Below are positions 25,286 through 34,510 of a DNA stretch of 64,000 nucleotides, one piece after another. The DNA is from Blastococcus fimeti (GTDB taxonomy: Bacteria > Actinomycetota > Actinomycetes > Mycobacteriales > Geodermatophilaceae). The stretch lies in assembly GCA_900102115.1 (NCBI GenBank), contig FNAW01000004.1:124001-188000 (forward strand). The letters are read 5' to 3'. The translations under genes and the position numbers were made by a program. Within the stretch, counting starts at the first letter, position 1. Each line of letters starts with the position of its first letter. The notes beneath the pieces are model-generated. The model made no database searches. It saw nothing but the letters and a program-made list of their open reading frames with translations, and was not told the origin of the DNA.

Positions 25286-26218
25286 TCAGACCAGCCGCGC
25301 GCCGGGAACGGGGCCGGTGACCACCCGCACGGTGCGGAAGACGCCCTCGCCGGCCAGAGCGGCCGCCAGGCGGACCGCGGTGGCCTCGTCCTCCGCCAGC
25401 GCGGCCACCGTCGGGCCCGAGCCGCTGACCAGCGCCCCGAGGGCACCCGCCGACGTCGTCGCCCGCAGCGCCCGCCGCAGCTCCGGGCGCAGCGCGACCG
25501 CGGGGGCCTGCAGGTCGTTGGCCAGCGCCGTCGCGAGCGCCGCGGCCGGGCCGCTGCGCAGCGCGCCGATCACCGGCTCGGCCGGGAGCAGCTCCTCGCC
25601 GTCGGGCAGCCGCCCCTCGGCCCGCAGCCGGTCGAGCTCTGCGTAGACCGAGGGCGTCGAGAGGCCCGCCCCCGCGATCCCGAGCACCCAGTGCCACGAG
25701 CGGCCGGCCAGGACGGGGGCCAGCTGCTCGCCGCGCCCGGTACCGAGCGCGACGCCACCGAGCAGGCTGAACGGCACGTCGCTGCCCAGCCGGGCGGCCA
25801 GCTCCAGGAGGTCTGCCCGGTCGGCCCGCGTGCCCCAGAGCGCGTCGAGCGCCACCAGGGCGGCGGCGGCGTCGGCGCTGCCGCCGGCCAGCCCGGCCGC
25901 GGCGGGGATGGTCTTGGCGATCTCCAGGTGCGCGTCGGCGGCGACGCCGGCGTGCTCGGCCAGCAGCTCGGCCGCGCGCCAGACCAGGTTGCGGCGGTCG
26001 GTCGGGACGGCGTCGGCCCCGGTGGCCGCACCGGCGCCCTCGCCGCTCACCGCGAGGCTCAGCCCGTCCCCGGGTCGCGCGGTGACGGTGTCGAACAGCG
26101 AGACGGCGAGGTAGACGGTGCGCAACTCGTGGAAGCCGTCGGCGCGCAGCGGCCCCACGGCCAGGTGGGCGTTGATCTTCGCCGGTGCGCGGGCGGTGCG
26201 GGCGCCGTCCGCCGTCAC
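25286..26218 (-). CDS. ispE: 4-diphosphocytidyl-2-C-methyl-D-erythritol kinase
   Basis: The 310-residue GHMP kinase of the MEP isoprenoid pathway phosphorylates CDP-ME. It has [12 protein letters not shown] with catalytic Lys14, the ATP loop [16 protein letters not shown] at 105-120, RLGSDVPF with Asp147, and [11 protein letters not shown] near the C terminus. GTG 26218 overlaps the ksgA stop (GTGA). The rpfB-ksgA-ispE order is conserved across actinobacteria. It converges with the TetR gene, leaving seven bases between stops. Confidence 0.96.
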   Translation of the reverse strand: MTADGARTARAPAKINAHLAVGPLRADGFHELRTVYLAVSLFDTVTARPGDGLSLAVSGEGAGAATGADAVPTDRRNLVWRAAELLAEHAGVAADAHLEIAKTIPAAAGLAGGSADAAAALVALDALWGTRADRADLLELAARLGSDVPFSLLGGVALGTGRGEQLAPVLAGRSWHWVLGIAGAGLSTPSVYAELDRLRAEGRLPDGEELLPAEPVIGALRSGPAAALATALANDLQAPAVALRPELRRALRATTSAGALGALVSGSGPTVAALAEDEATAVRLAAALAGEGVFRTVRVVTGPVPGARLV

Positions 26219-27135
26219 GGCTGCACCTCGTCGGTCGCCGCCAGCCGGGCGAAGTCGGTCACCGACAGCTGCTCGCCCCGGGTGGCCGGGTCGATGCCGG
26301 CCGCGCGCAGCCGGATCTCCGCCGCCGCGGGGCTGCCGGCCCAGCGCGCCAGCGCCGCCCGCAGGCCCTTGCGGCGGGTGGCGAAGGCCGCGTCGATCGC
26401 GGCGAAGGTGGCCAGCCGGTCCCCGGGCGGGGGCGGCCGACGGACCAGGGCGACCAGCCCGGAGTCGACGTTGGGCTCGGGCCAGAACACCCGCCGCCCG
26501 ACGTTGCCGGCGCGGCGCACGTCGCCGTACCAGGCGGCCTTGACCGAGGGGACGCCGTAGGCCGAACCCCCCGGGGGTGCGGCCAGCCGCTCGGCCACCT
26601 CCGCCTGCACCAGGATCAGCGCCCGGTCCAGGGAGGGCAGCAGCTCGAGCAGGTTCAGCAGCACCGGGACGGCGATGTTGTAGGGCAGGTTGGCCACCAG
26701 CGCCGTGGGCGGCGGCCCGGGGAGCTCCTGGATGCGCAGCGCGTCCGCCTCGACGACGGTCAGCCGGTCGGCGAGGTCGGGCCGCCGCTCGGCGACCGTC
26801 CGCGGCAGCCGCTGGGCCATCCGGGGATCGATCTCGACGGCGACGACGGCGGCCGAGGCCGGGAGCAGCCCCAGGGTCAGCGAGCCCAGCCCGGGCCCGA
26901 CCTCCAGCACGACGTCGTCGGGGCGCAGCCCGGCGGTGCGCACGATCCGCCGGATCGTGTTGGCGTCGTGCAGGAAGTTCTGGCCCAGCTGCTTGGTCGG
27001 GCGCAGCTCGAGCTCTGCGGCCAGCTCGCGGATCGCGGCCGGACCGAGGAGCCCGTCGGACTGCTCGGGGACGGTGCTCAGGGGAGGCCGATCAGCCGAA
27101 GAGGCGCGGGCCGCAGTGCGGCCACTGGCCGGCAC
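26215..27135 (-). CDS. ksgA: 16S rRNA dimethyladenosine transferase
   Basis: Dimethylates the two adjacent adenines in the 3' hairpin of 16S rRNA. Motifs are [10 protein letters not shown], the SAM loop [23 protein letters not shown], and the catalytic [11 protein letters not shown] (NxPY); RRKGLRAAL is the RNA-binding end. Homologues begin about ten residues before [11 protein letters not shown]. No ATG, GTG or TTG lies there. The choices are GTG 27135, which overlaps the upstream rpf gene by 44 bases and has no clear ribosome site, or CTG 27081 (MSTVPEQ...) just past the rpf stop. The outer boundary is listed; the CTG start may be the real one. Confidence 0.92.
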   Translation of the reverse strand: MPASGRTAARASSADRPPLSTVPEQSDGLLGPAAIRELAAELELRPTKQLGQNFLHDANTIRRIVRTAGLRPDDVVLEVGPGLGSLTLGLLPASAAVVAVEIDPRMAQRLPRTVAERRPDLADRLTVVEADALRIQELPGPPPTALVANLPYNIAVPVLLNLLELLPSLDRALILVQAEVAERLAAPPGGSAYGVPSVKAAWYGDVRRAGNVGRRVFWPEPNVDSGLVALVRRPPPPGDRLATFAAIDAAFATRRKGLRAALARWAGSPAAAEIRLRAAGIDPATRGEQLSVTDFARLAATDEVQP

Positions 27136-28183
27136 CGGAGCGCTGGTAGAGGAGCTGTGCCCGGTAGGTCTGCTCGTCCGGGCTGGCCTGGGACGGGAGG
27201 CCGGTACCGCCGACGGACTGCCAGGTGCCGACGCCGAACTGGTAGAGGCCGTGGTACTTGCCGGTGCCGCTGACGGCGTTGGGGCGGCCGCCGGACTCGC
27301 ACGCGGCGAGCGCGGCCCAGTTCAGGCCGTCGGCAGCCGGGCTCGCGGTCGGGCGGGCCTTGGTGCCCACGGTGACCTGCTCGGTGACCGGCGCGCGGTC
27401 GACGACGGTGCCCAGCGTCTCGCGGGCGGTCTCGACGCCGTCGGTGAGGGTGACGCGGTAGGTGACGGTCTGCTGGCCGTCGACGCCCGGGGTCGTGACC
27501 TTCTTCTCGCCGACGAAGGCATCGGGGTTCGGCGTCTCGACGCGCTCGTGGGGCACGGCGACGGTCTCGGTGACGTCGGAGACGGTGACGCGGAAGACCT
27601 GCAGGCGCAGCTGCGAGGTGAGCGGCTGGGTGAGCTCGGTGCTGGCGCGGTCGGTCGGGCTCAGGGTGATGCCCTGCTCGTCCAGCAGGTCGCCCGCGGT
27701 CGCGGCGGTCGTGGTCACGACGCGCTCCTGGCCGTCCACGACCAGGACGACGTCCTTGGGCGTGGTGACCTTCAGGCTCATGCCGTCCAGCGGCAGGCGC
27801 TCGCTGCGGCTCGCGGAGAGGACCAGGCCGTCGGCGCGGAGGCCGAGCTGCTCGAGCGCCTCGTCCACCGACAGGGCGGTCACGTAGATCTCCTGCTCGA
27901 CGCCGTCGACGCTGAGCTTCAGCGGACGGGCGCGGGTGAGCACGATCGTGTCGCCGTCGGCCAGGGCCTCGGAGGCCGCCGGCAGGAGGACGTCGTGAGC
28001 GGCCGGCTCCAGGCCTTCCTCGTCCAGCACGTCGGCCACGGTGTCGGCGTAGGTGCCGATCCGCTGGGCCTGCCCGTCGACGGTGAGGACGACGGACTTC
28101 TGGGCGACGAAGAAAGCCAGCGTCCCGCCCACGAGTCCGAGCAGGACCAGGGCGAAGAGGCTGAAGCGGAGCGAGCGGCGCAC
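27092..28183 (-). CDS. rpfB: RpfB-type resuscitation-promoting factor / transglycosylase
   Basis: The 363-residue protein starts at GTG 28183 with an N-terminal TM anchor ([20 protein letters not shown]). Three DUF348 repeats follow (for example [20 protein letters not shown]), then a G5 domain about 200-275. The C-terminal lysozyme-like Rpf domain is [17 protein letters not shown] ... [19 protein letters not shown], with the catalytic Glu in ACESGG near residue 293. It cleaves peptidoglycan outside the cell and promotes regrowth of dormant cells. It is preceded by a GC-rich structured leader of about 157 bases (28184-28340), which may regulate it. Confidence 0.95.
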   Translation of the reverse strand: MRRSLRFSLFALVLLGLVGGTLAFFVAQKSVVLTVDGQAQRIGTYADTVADVLDEEGLEPAAHDVLLPAASEALADGDTIVLTRARPLKLSVDGVEQEIYVTALSVDEALEQLGLRADGLVLSASRSERLPLDGMSLKVTTPKDVVLVVDGQERVVTTTAATAGDLLDEQGITLSPTDRASTELTQPLTSQLRLQVFRVTVSDVTETVAVPHERVETPNPDAFVGEKKVTTPGVDGQQTVTYRVTLTDGVETARETLGTVVDRAPVTEQVTVGTKARPTASPAADGLNWAALAACESGGRPNAVSGTGKYHGLYQFGVGTWQSVGGTGLPSQASPDEQTYRAQLLYQRSGAGQWPHCGPRLFG

Positions 28184-28340
28184 GGCACATCCAGGGGTCT
28201 CGGAAACCGGGCAGGAGGAGAGGGCGCGCCGCCCGTGGGCGACACGCCCGCTGCAGTCCGCGTCCGGGTCGGCTGCCCGGCTGGAACCTGGGGTTCCGGC
28301 CGGACGCGCGCGGCCCGGGGCGTCCTCCACCCCGGCTGAT
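28184..28340 (-). promoter_or_regulatory. Structured 5' leader of rpfB-like gene, weak c-di-AMP riboswitch resemblance
   Basis: The predicted leader contains several short stems. GGAACC-(3)-GGTTCC lies at 28283-28297 and CCGGG-(7)-CCCGG lies immediately 3' of it. A CCGGGG/CCCCGG hairpin around GGGGTGGA lies near the 5' end. The order GGGGTGGA, then a stem with CCCCAGG, then CAGCCGACCCGG partly resembles the 3' half of ydaO/c-di-AMP riboswitches that precede rpf genes in actinobacteria (GGGGTGAATC ... CAGCTAACC). The 5' half of the motif was not found. The rest of the 364-base gap (28375-28547) shows nothing clear. Confidence 0.3.
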
Positions 28341-28346
28341 CACGAC

Positions 28347-28374
28347 ACGATAACGAGCACGGTGTGTGGTGCAA
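28347..28374 (-). promoter_or_regulatory. Putative promoter of rpfB-like gene
   Basis: On the minus strand TTGCAC (28374-28369) and TATCGT (28352-28347) are separated by 16 bases, a plausible housekeeping-type -35/-10 pair, giving a start near 28340. Confidence 0.45.
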
Positions 28375-28547
28375 CGGTGCGAGACGAGTGAATCAGAACG
28401 TCGCCATGTCGCTATGTGGACGCGCCGACACGTTGAGTGACAGCCGTGCCGAGGTCAGCCGCCCGGAGCCTGCCAGGCCCGCGCCTGTCCCGGTGAGCAA
28501 GGACACAGGGTGAACGCGGGCCGTTCGGGGCACCGGAGGCGGCCCGG

Positions 28548-29387
28548 TCAGCCCGCCAGCGCCCGCGCGCCGGCGCGGACCGGGCGGAGCCAGGTCAGCA
28601 GGAAGACGGCCACCGCCAGCCCCGCCACGAGCGCGCAGAACCCGCCGGCCACCAGGGCCACCGGCAGCAGGTCGAAGTGCTCGGTCACCCGGTCGCCCCG
28701 GTCGATCCCGGCGGTCAGCAGGAGCGCCCCCAGCGGCAGGAGTGCCAGGACGGTCGCCGAGGCCGAGACCAGGTGCGCCGTCCAGGTTCGCAGCGCCTCG
28801 TCGACGGGCACGTCGGCACCGGCCGCCGGCAGCGGCCGGACGGTCGCCCGCAGCAGCGCCAGCTCGGCCAGCGCCCAGGCCCCCGCGGGGACGGCGACCG
28901 CGGTCCAGCCGACGACCGCGCTGATCTCGTCGCCCGACCACAACCAGGCCGCGACGGCGAGCGCCGCGACGACCACCAGGCGGGTCGCCCACACCAGCCC
29001 GCCGGAGACGAGCTCCGCCTGCCGGGGCCGGCGGTGCGGCTGCGCCGCCGTCCAGCGCGGCCGGGGACGGGTGACCTCGGCGAGCAGCACGCCGGCCAGC
29101 AGGCCGAGCGCCAGGGCCGGCACCCAGAGGAAGACCGACGACTCGCCCTGCAGCACGACCAGGACGACGATCCCGGCGATGCCGAGCAGCAGGCCGACCC
29201 GGCGCCAGCGCCGGCCGTGCAGCGCCTGGGCGGTCAGCGCGGCCGAGCCCTCGGCGGTCGGTTCGGCCAGCTCGACCGACCCGCCGGCCACCGCCCGCCG
29301 GTCGGCAGCCCGGGCCCAGGCGCGGGCCAGGAGCACGCCCGGCACGAGGAGGGCGATGAACAGCACGACAGCGATGAGACGGCCCAC
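28548..29387 (-). CDS. Polytopic membrane protein of unknown function
   Basis: The 279-residue protein has about eight hydrophobic segments, starting LIAVVLFIALLVPGVLLARAW and ending LVAGLAVAVFLLTWL. Between TM1 and TM2 a hydrophilic stretch (about 28-60) has no motif. No transporter or enzyme signature was recognised. Start GTG 29387 lacks a strong ribosome site. It lies alone between the tatD/metG pair and the rpfB leader, in the same direction. Confidence 0.6.
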   Translation of the reverse strand: MGRLIAVVLFIALLVPGVLLARAWARAADRRAVAGGSVELAEPTAEGSAALTAQALHGRRWRRVGLLLGIAGIVVLVVLQGESSVFLWVPALALGLLAGVLLAEVTRPRPRWTAAQPHRRPRQAELVSGGLVWATRLVVVAALAVAAWLWSGDEISAVVGWTAVAVPAGAWALAELALLRATVRPLPAAGADVPVDEALRTWTAHLVSASATVLALLPLGALLLTAGIDRGDRVTEHFDLLPVALVAGGFCALVAGLAVAVFLLTWLRPVRAGARALAG

Positions 29388-29438
29388 GCCGCTGATTGTC
29401 GCCCTTCGGGCGACGAGACGGCCACGAGCCGCGTCCCG

Positions 29439-30329
29439 CTAGGGCTGCCAGGGGCCGAAGACCCGCTCCGCGTTCGCAGTCAGGACGTCGCACAGTTCGG
29501 TCAGCCCGGTGCCGGTGACGTCGGCCAGGGCGCGCACGGTGTGCGGCACCAGCCGGGAGGCGTTGGGGCGGCCCCGGTGCGGCATCGGCGTCAGGAAGGG
29601 CGAGTCGGTCTCCACCAGGAGCTGGTCCGGCGGGGTGAGCGCGGCGGCCTCGCGGAGGTAGCCGGCGTTGCCGAAGGTGAGCGTGCCGGCGAAGGAGAGC
29701 ACGAAGCCCCGCGCGACGCAGTCCTTGGCGAAGCCGGCGTCCCCGGAGAAGCAGTGGAAGACGGTGTGCTCGGGCGCACCCTCGTCGTCCAGCACGCGGA
29801 GGATCTCCTCGTGCGCGTCCCGGTCGTGAATGACCAGCGCGATGCCGTGCTGCTTGGCGATCCGGATGTGCGCCCGGAACGACGCCTCCTGGGCGTCCCA
29901 GCCCTCGGGGCCGGTGCGGAAGCGGTCCAGGCCGGTCTCCCCCACGGCCCGCACCCGCGGCAGTGCGGCCAGCCGGTCGATCTCGGCCAGTGCCTGATCG
30001 GTCGCCTTCCCCTCACCCGCCTCGTTGGGGTGCAGCGCGACGGCGGCCAGCACCGCCGGGTGGCGCTCCGCCAGCGCCGCCGACCACCGCGACGAGGCGA
30101 CGTCGACACCGACCTGGACCAGCCGGGTGACGTTCACCGCCGCGGCGGCGGCGATCTCGGCGTCGACGGCGTCGTCGGAGGCCCACTCGCCGTGCTCGTC
30201 GTCGGCCGGCCGCTCCCCCAGGACGATGTCGAGGTGGGTGTGGCTGTCCAGCGCGGGCGCCGGCAGCGGTTCGGGCGACGGCGGCGGCTCACCCCGCCGG
30301 TTCGCCCGCGACGCGGCCGACCGGCTCAC
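29439..30329 (-). CDS. tatD: TatD-family metal-dependent hydrolase
   Basis: The 296-residue amidohydrolase-fold protein has metal ligands DSHTHLDI (HxH), [25 protein letters not shown], and the final [19 protein letters not shown]. TatD enzymes are Mg-dependent DNases/hydrolases linked to DNA repair and quality control. GTG 30329 overlaps the metG stop (GTGA). metG-tatD-rpfB is the mycobacterial order (Rv1007c-Rv1009 region). Confidence 0.93.
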   Translation of the reverse strand: MSRSAASRANRRGEPPPSPEPLPAPALDSHTHLDIVLGERPADDEHGEWASDDAVDAEIAAAAAVNVTRLVQVGVDVASSRWSAALAERHPAVLAAVALHPNEAGEGKATDQALAEIDRLAALPRVRAVGETGLDRFRTGPEGWDAQEASFRAHIRIAKQHGIALVIHDRDAHEEILRVLDDEGAPEHTVFHCFSGDAGFAKDCVARGFVLSFAGTLTFGNAGYLREAAALTPPDQLLVETDSPFLTPMPHRGRPNASRLVPHTVRALADVTGTGLTELCDVLTANAERVFGPWQP

Positions 30330-32122
30330 GCAGAACCCTCTTCGAGACGGGCCAGCTCCTCCTCGACCACCGAGTCGTCGAGCTTCTTGAAGATCGGCGT
30401 CGGCGCGCTCAGCGGGCTCCCGGACGGCAGCGGCCGGGAACCCCAGGTCGCGGCCGCGCCGGCGTAGTCGCCGGTGATGATCGGGTAGGGCGAGCCGTCG
30501 TCGAGGTCCGTCGTCTCCACGATCTGCGGAGCCGGGGACCACACGCCCTCGCCGCCGAGCAGCTCGTGCACCTTCTGCGCCGAGTGCGGGAGGAACGGCG
30601 TGAGCAGCGCGTTGCAGTCGCTGATCGCCTGCAGGGCCGTGTGCAGCACGGTGTCCCGGCGGGCCGGGTCCTCCTTGAGCTTCCACGGGGCCTGGTCGGA
30701 CAGGTACTTGTTGGCCTCGCCGACCACCCGCATCGCCTCGCCCGCCGCGGCCTTCTGCCGGTTGCGGCCCAGCAGCTCACCGATCGGCCCGAACGCCGCC
30801 GACGTCGAGGCCAGCAGCGCGCGGTCGGCGTCGGTCAGCTCACCGGGGGTGGGGATGGCGCCGACGTTCTTCGCCGCCATCGACACCGTGCGGTTGACCA
30901 GGTTGCCCCAGCCCGCGACCAGCTCGTCGTTGTTGCGGCGCACGAACTCCGCCCAGGTGAAGTCGGTGTCCTGGTTCTCGGGGCCGGCGGCGGCGATGAA
31001 GTACCGCAGCGCGTCGGCGTCGTAGCGGGCGAGGAAGTCGCGCACGTAGATGACGACGTTCCGCGAGGAGGAGAACTTGCGGCCCTCCATGGTGAGGAAC
31101 TCGCTGGAGACCACCTCCGTCGGCAGGTTCAGCCGGCCGTAGGAGCCCGGCGTCCCGCCCTTGTCGCCCTCGCCGTTGTACCCGAGGAGCTGGGCGGGCC
31201 AGATCTCGGAGTGGAAGACGATGTTGTCCTTGCCCATGAAGTAGTAGGCGTCGGCGTCCGGCGACTGCCACCACTGGCGCCAGGCCTCGGGGTCACCCGA
31301 GCGGCGGGCCCACTCGATCGACGCCGAGAGGTAGCCGACGACGGCGTCGAACCAGACGTAGATGCGCTTGTCGGGCCGGTCGCGCCAGCCGTCGAGCGGC
31401 ACCGCGACGCCCCAGTCGATGTCGCGGGTGTAGCTGCGCGGCTTGAGGTCCTCGAGCAGGTTGACGCTGAAGTTGAGGACGTTGGAACGCCAGTTCTTCC
31501 GCGTCCCCAGCCAGTCACCGAGCGCGCGGGTGAAGGCCGGCAGGTCGAGGAAGTAGTGCTCGCTCTCGACGAACTTCGGCGTCTCGCCGTTGATCTTGCT
31601 GACCGGGTTGATCAGGTCGGTCGGGTCGAGCTGGTTGCCGCAGTTGTCGCACTGGTCGCCGCGCGCGCCGTCGTACCCGCAGATCGGGCAGGTGCCCTCG
31701 ATGTAGCGGTCGGGCAGGGTGCGGCCGGTGGACGGGCTGATCGCACCGAGCGTCGTCTTCGGGAAGACGTAGCCGTTCTTCAGCAGGCCCAGGAAGATCT
31801 CCTGGCTGACGGCGGCGTGGTTCGCCGTCGTCGTCCGCGTGAACAGGTCGTAGCTGAGCCCGAGGGACTGCAGGTCGTCGACGATGATCCGGTTGTTGCG
31901 GTCGGCGATCTGCCGGGGCGTGACGCCCTCGGCGTCGGCGGCGACGGTGATGGGTGTCCCGTGCTCGTCGGTGCCGCTCACCATCAGCACCCGGTTGCCG
32001 TTCATCCGCTGGAAGCGGCTGAAGACGTCGGAAGGAACTCCGAAGCCGGAGACGTGGCCGATGTGCCGCGGGCCGTTGGCGTAGGGCCAGGCGACCGCGG
32101 TCAGGATGTGGCGATCACTCAC
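30326..32122 (-). CDS. metG: Methionyl-tRNA synthetase
   Basis: The 598-residue class I synthetase charges tRNA-Met. HIGH is at 20-23 ([13 protein letters not shown]). The knuckle [18 protein letters not shown] carries four Cys for zinc. KFSSS near residue 348-352 replaces KMSKS. The anticodon-binding helical domain includes [10 protein letters not shown]. No C-terminal Trbp111-like domain is present. Start GTG 32122 sits exactly six bases after TACTGT, so the mRNA is probably leaderless. Confidence 0.97.
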   Translation of the reverse strand: MSDRHILTAVAWPYANGPRHIGHVSGFGVPSDVFSRFQRMNGNRVLMVSGTDEHGTPITVAADAEGVTPRQIADRNNRIIVDDLQSLGLSYDLFTRTTTANHAAVSQEIFLGLLKNGYVFPKTTLGAISPSTGRTLPDRYIEGTCPICGYDGARGDQCDNCGNQLDPTDLINPVSKINGETPKFVESEHYFLDLPAFTRALGDWLGTRKNWRSNVLNFSVNLLEDLKPRSYTRDIDWGVAVPLDGWRDRPDKRIYVWFDAVVGYLSASIEWARRSGDPEAWRQWWQSPDADAYYFMGKDNIVFHSEIWPAQLLGYNGEGDKGGTPGSYGRLNLPTEVVSSEFLTMEGRKFSSSRNVVIYVRDFLARYDADALRYFIAAAGPENQDTDFTWAEFVRRNNDELVAGWGNLVNRTVSMAAKNVGAIPTPGELTDADRALLASTSAAFGPIGELLGRNRQKAAAGEAMRVVGEANKYLSDQAPWKLKEDPARRDTVLHTALQAISDCNALLTPFLPHSAQKVHELLGGEGVWSPAPQIVETTDLDDGSPYPIITGDYAGAAATWGSRPLPSGSPLSAPTPIFKKLDDSVVEEELARLEEGSA

Positions 32123-32128
32123 GGCTCA

Positions 32129-32134
32129 ACAGTA
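32129..32134 (-). promoter_or_regulatory. -10 element (TACTGT) of leaderless metG
   Basis: TACTGT on the minus strand, six bases (TGAGCC) before GTG 32122. With a start site six to seven bases downstream, transcription would begin at the start codon; no ribosome site exists. Confidence 0.55.
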
Positions 32135-32170
32135 CGGACGCCCGTCCACCGATTACCGGGGCAGTCGGGC

Positions 32171-32824
32171 TCAGGGCTGGTAGACGGTCGTGGCGGCGGT
32201 CTCGCCGGTGCGCACCTGCTGGTCGACCGGCCCGAGGAGGGCGACCGCGCCGAGCGCCAGCCCGATGACGCCGAGGGTCGCCGTCGCCAGGACGCGGTGC
32301 GCCGACGCCGGGTCGGGACGGCGCTCGACGGCCCGGGGACCGGCCGCCAGCCACGCGGCGACCGAGGGCGACCCGGCCAGCAGCAGCTTGCCCACGGGCA
32401 CCGCCGTGGCGAGCAGGAGGAGGCCGGGCAGCGGGAGGGCGACCGGGACGAGCACGGCGGCGACGCCGACCAGCCCGAGCAGGACCAGCTCGCCGACGGC
32501 GATCCCGACCAGCAGCCCGCGGCCGGAGCCGTCGACCACCGCAGCGCCGCTGCCGGCCGCGAGGACGATCCAGGCGGCCAGCACGAGGAGGGCGACTCCC
32601 AGCGCGGGGCCGGCGGGGCGGGACGGCGAGCTGAGCAGCCCGTCCAGGCCGTGCAGGGCGACGGCGAGCAGGCCGATCGCCTCGACCACGGCGAGCAGGC
32701 CGGTGAGCAGGGCGGCCACCGGTGGCCGGCGTCGCGCCGACCCGGGCGCGGCGGCCCGGCGCACGGGGAACTCCAGCCGCGGACGCGCGAACATGTCGCG
32801 GACGTCGTAGACGTTGATCGCCAC
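32171..32824 (-). CDS. Small polytopic membrane protein, unknown function
   Basis: The 217-residue protein begins at GTG 32824 with GGGAGG six bases upstream. A hydrophilic N terminus (AINVYDVRDMFARPRLEFPVRR) precedes about five TM helices rich in Leu/Ala/Val (PVAALLTGLLAVVEAIGLLAV and others), ending in a short polar tail. No family was recognised. It is divergent from corA and directly upstream of metG, from which it is separated by a 48-base gap with the metG promoter. Confidence 0.65.
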   Translation of the reverse strand: MAINVYDVRDMFARPRLEFPVRRAAAPGSARRRPPVAALLTGLLAVVEAIGLLAVALHGLDGLLSSPSRPAGPALGVALLVLAAWIVLAAGSGAAVVDGSGRGLLVGIAVGELVLLGLVGVAAVLVPVALPLPGLLLLATAVPVGKLLLAGSPSVAAWLAAGPRAVERRPDPASAHRVLATATLGVIGLALGAVALLGPVDQQVRTGETAATTVYQP

Positions 32825-33003
32825 TGCGGGCCTCCCCTGACCGGAACGTGGGTGTCCCCGTCAGCTCGACGCGCGGCCGGCCCGCCTGAAGGAGCAGGAG
32901 CGCGGGTCCACCCGGACGGGTGAGCGGGTCCACCCGGCCGTGTCCACGAGAGCCCGGAGGGATGCCTACGCTGCTGACGCCCGGCCCCCCGAGGAGATGC
33001 CCG

Positions 33004-34140
33004 ATGAGCAGCGCCGACACGTCGTCCACGCCCGCGACCCCGCCGCTGCCCGACCGCGCCGCGCCCGCCGTCGCACCGGACGGCCCGCCCAGCCCGCGGC
33101 CCCGCCCGGCCGGCCGCGAGCCGAGGATGTCGACCCGCCGCGACGGGATGCCCGTCGTCGTCGACTGCGCCGTCTACGTGGACGGTCGGCGCCAGGCGCC
33201 CGTGGAGCCCGAGGAGGCGCTGCGGGTCGCCGAGGAGCGGGGTGGCTTCGTGTGGCTGGGGCTGTACGAGCCGACCGAGGACGAGCTGGGCGCGCTGGCC
33301 CGGCGCTACGACCTGCACCCGCTGGCCGTGGAGGACGCCGTCTTCGCCCACCAGCGACCCAAGCTCGAGCGCTACGACGAGGCGCTGTTCATGGTGCTGA
33401 AGACGGCTACCTACGTGGAGCACGAGGAGCTGACCGCCACCAGCGAGGTCGTCGACACCGGGGAGGTCATGGTCTTCCTGGGGCAGCACTACGTGATCAC
33501 CGTCCGGCACGGGCACCACGGCGAGCTCGGCGACCTGCGGCACCGGCTGGAGGAGCAGCGCGACCTGCTGTGCCTGGGCCCGGCCGCGGTCCTCTACGCC
33601 GTGGCCGACCTGGTGGTGGACACCTTCGTCGACGTCGCCGGCGCGGTCGAGGACGACGTCGACGAGCTCGAGGCGTCGGTCTTCAGCCCGTCGCGCACCG
33701 ACGACATCGGCCGGCTGTACCAGCTCAAGCGTGAGCTGATGTCGCTGCGCCGGGCGGTCTCGCCGCTGGAGGTGCCGCTGCAGAAGCTGACCGAGCGGCA
33801 GATCGACGTCGTCCCGGAGGCCATGCGCTCCTACTTCCGCGACGTGCTCGACCACGCGATCCGGGTGCGCGACCAGGTCGCCGGGCTCGACGAGCTGCTC
33901 ACCTCGATCCTGCAGGCGTCGCTGGCGCGCACCTCGATGGCCGACAACGAGGACATGCGCAAGATCTCGGCCTGGGCCGGGATCATCGCCGTCCCCACCG
34001 CGATCGCCGGCATCTACGGGATGAACTTCGAGCACATGCCCGAACTGCACACCCGCTACGGCTACCCGCTCGTGCTCCTGGTGATCCTCGCCGCCTGCTT
34101 CCTCCTCCACCGCGGCTTCAAGCGCAACGGCTGGTTGTAG
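33004..34140 (+). CDS. corA: CorA-family Mg2+/divalent cation channel
   Basis: The 378-residue protein starts at ATG 33004 (GAGGAG upstream). The first 45 residues are Pro/Ala-rich and disordered. The large cytoplasmic alpha/beta funnel (VEDAVFAHQRPKLERYDEALF) is followed by a long helix. At the C terminus two TM helices flank the signature YGMNFEHMPE (GMN motif), ending in a basic tail RGFKRNGWL. It forms a homopentameric channel for Mg2+ or Co2+. It converges with the MelC1-like gene. Confidence 0.95.
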   Translation: MSSADTSSTPATPPLPDRAAPAVAPDGPPSPRPRPAGREPRMSTRRDGMPVVVDCAVYVDGRRQAPVEPEEALRVAEERGGFVWLGLYEPTEDELGALARRYDLHPLAVEDAVFAHQRPKLERYDEALFMVLKTATYVEHEELTATSEVVDTGEVMVFLGQHYVITVRHGHHGELGDLRHRLEEQRDLLCLGPAAVLYAVADLVVDTFVDVAGAVEDDVDELEASVFSPSRTDDIGRLYQLKRELMSLRRAVSPLEVPLQKLTERQIDVVPEAMRSYFRDVLDHAIRVRDQVAGLDELLTSILQASLARTSMADNEDMRKISAWAGIIAVPTAIAGIYGMNFEHMPELHTRYGYPLVLLVILAACFLLHRGFKRNGWL

Positions 34141-34156
34141 CCCCGGGGGCGCGGCC

Positions 34157-34501
34157 TCAGCGGATCAACCCCTGGGCGCGGGCACGGGCGAGCTCCGCCT
34201 GCAGGGACGCCTTGTCCGGGAACGGCGGCGCGAAGGGCAGGAGGTGCGACGTCCAGCGGCCGTCGGGGCGCCGCTCGATCATGTCGCCGGTCATCCCCGG
34301 CGCCCCGTGCTCATGGCCCGGGGCGTTCGGCCGGGCCGGCTGCGGCGGCGGTCCCCCGCCGGGCAGGTCGCGGACGGGGGCGTAGGTGCCGCCCTGACCG
34401 GGAGCCCGCTCCGGCACGGCGGCCAGCGCGATCCCGCCGGCTGCCGCGATGGCGGCCGCACCGAGGGCCGAGAGCAGGAACTTCCGTCTGTCGATGGTCA
34501 T
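34157..34501 (-). CDS. MelC1-like tyrosinase cofactor with Tat signal
   Basis: The 114-residue protein has a clear Tat signal, DRRKFLLSALGAAAIAAAGG (RRxFL core). The mature part has a His-containing loop (APGHEHGAPG) and MIERRPDGRWTSHLLPFAPPF ... LARARAQGL, matching the MelC1 pattern of a DG-Y/W-S strand plus a terminal aR-A helix. In Streptomyces MelC1 delivers copper to tyrosinase and carries it through the Tat pathway. The tyrosinase gene lies nine bases upstream in the same direction, which supports the assignment. The order is the reverse of Streptomyces melC1-melC2. Confidence 0.65.
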   Translation of the reverse strand: MTIDRRKFLLSALGAAAIAAAGGIALAAVPERAPGQGGTYAPVRDLPGGGPPPQPARPNAPGHEHGAPGMTGDMIERRPDGRWTSHLLPFAPPFPDKASLQAELARARAQGLIR

Positions 34502-34510
34502 GCCGGTCTC

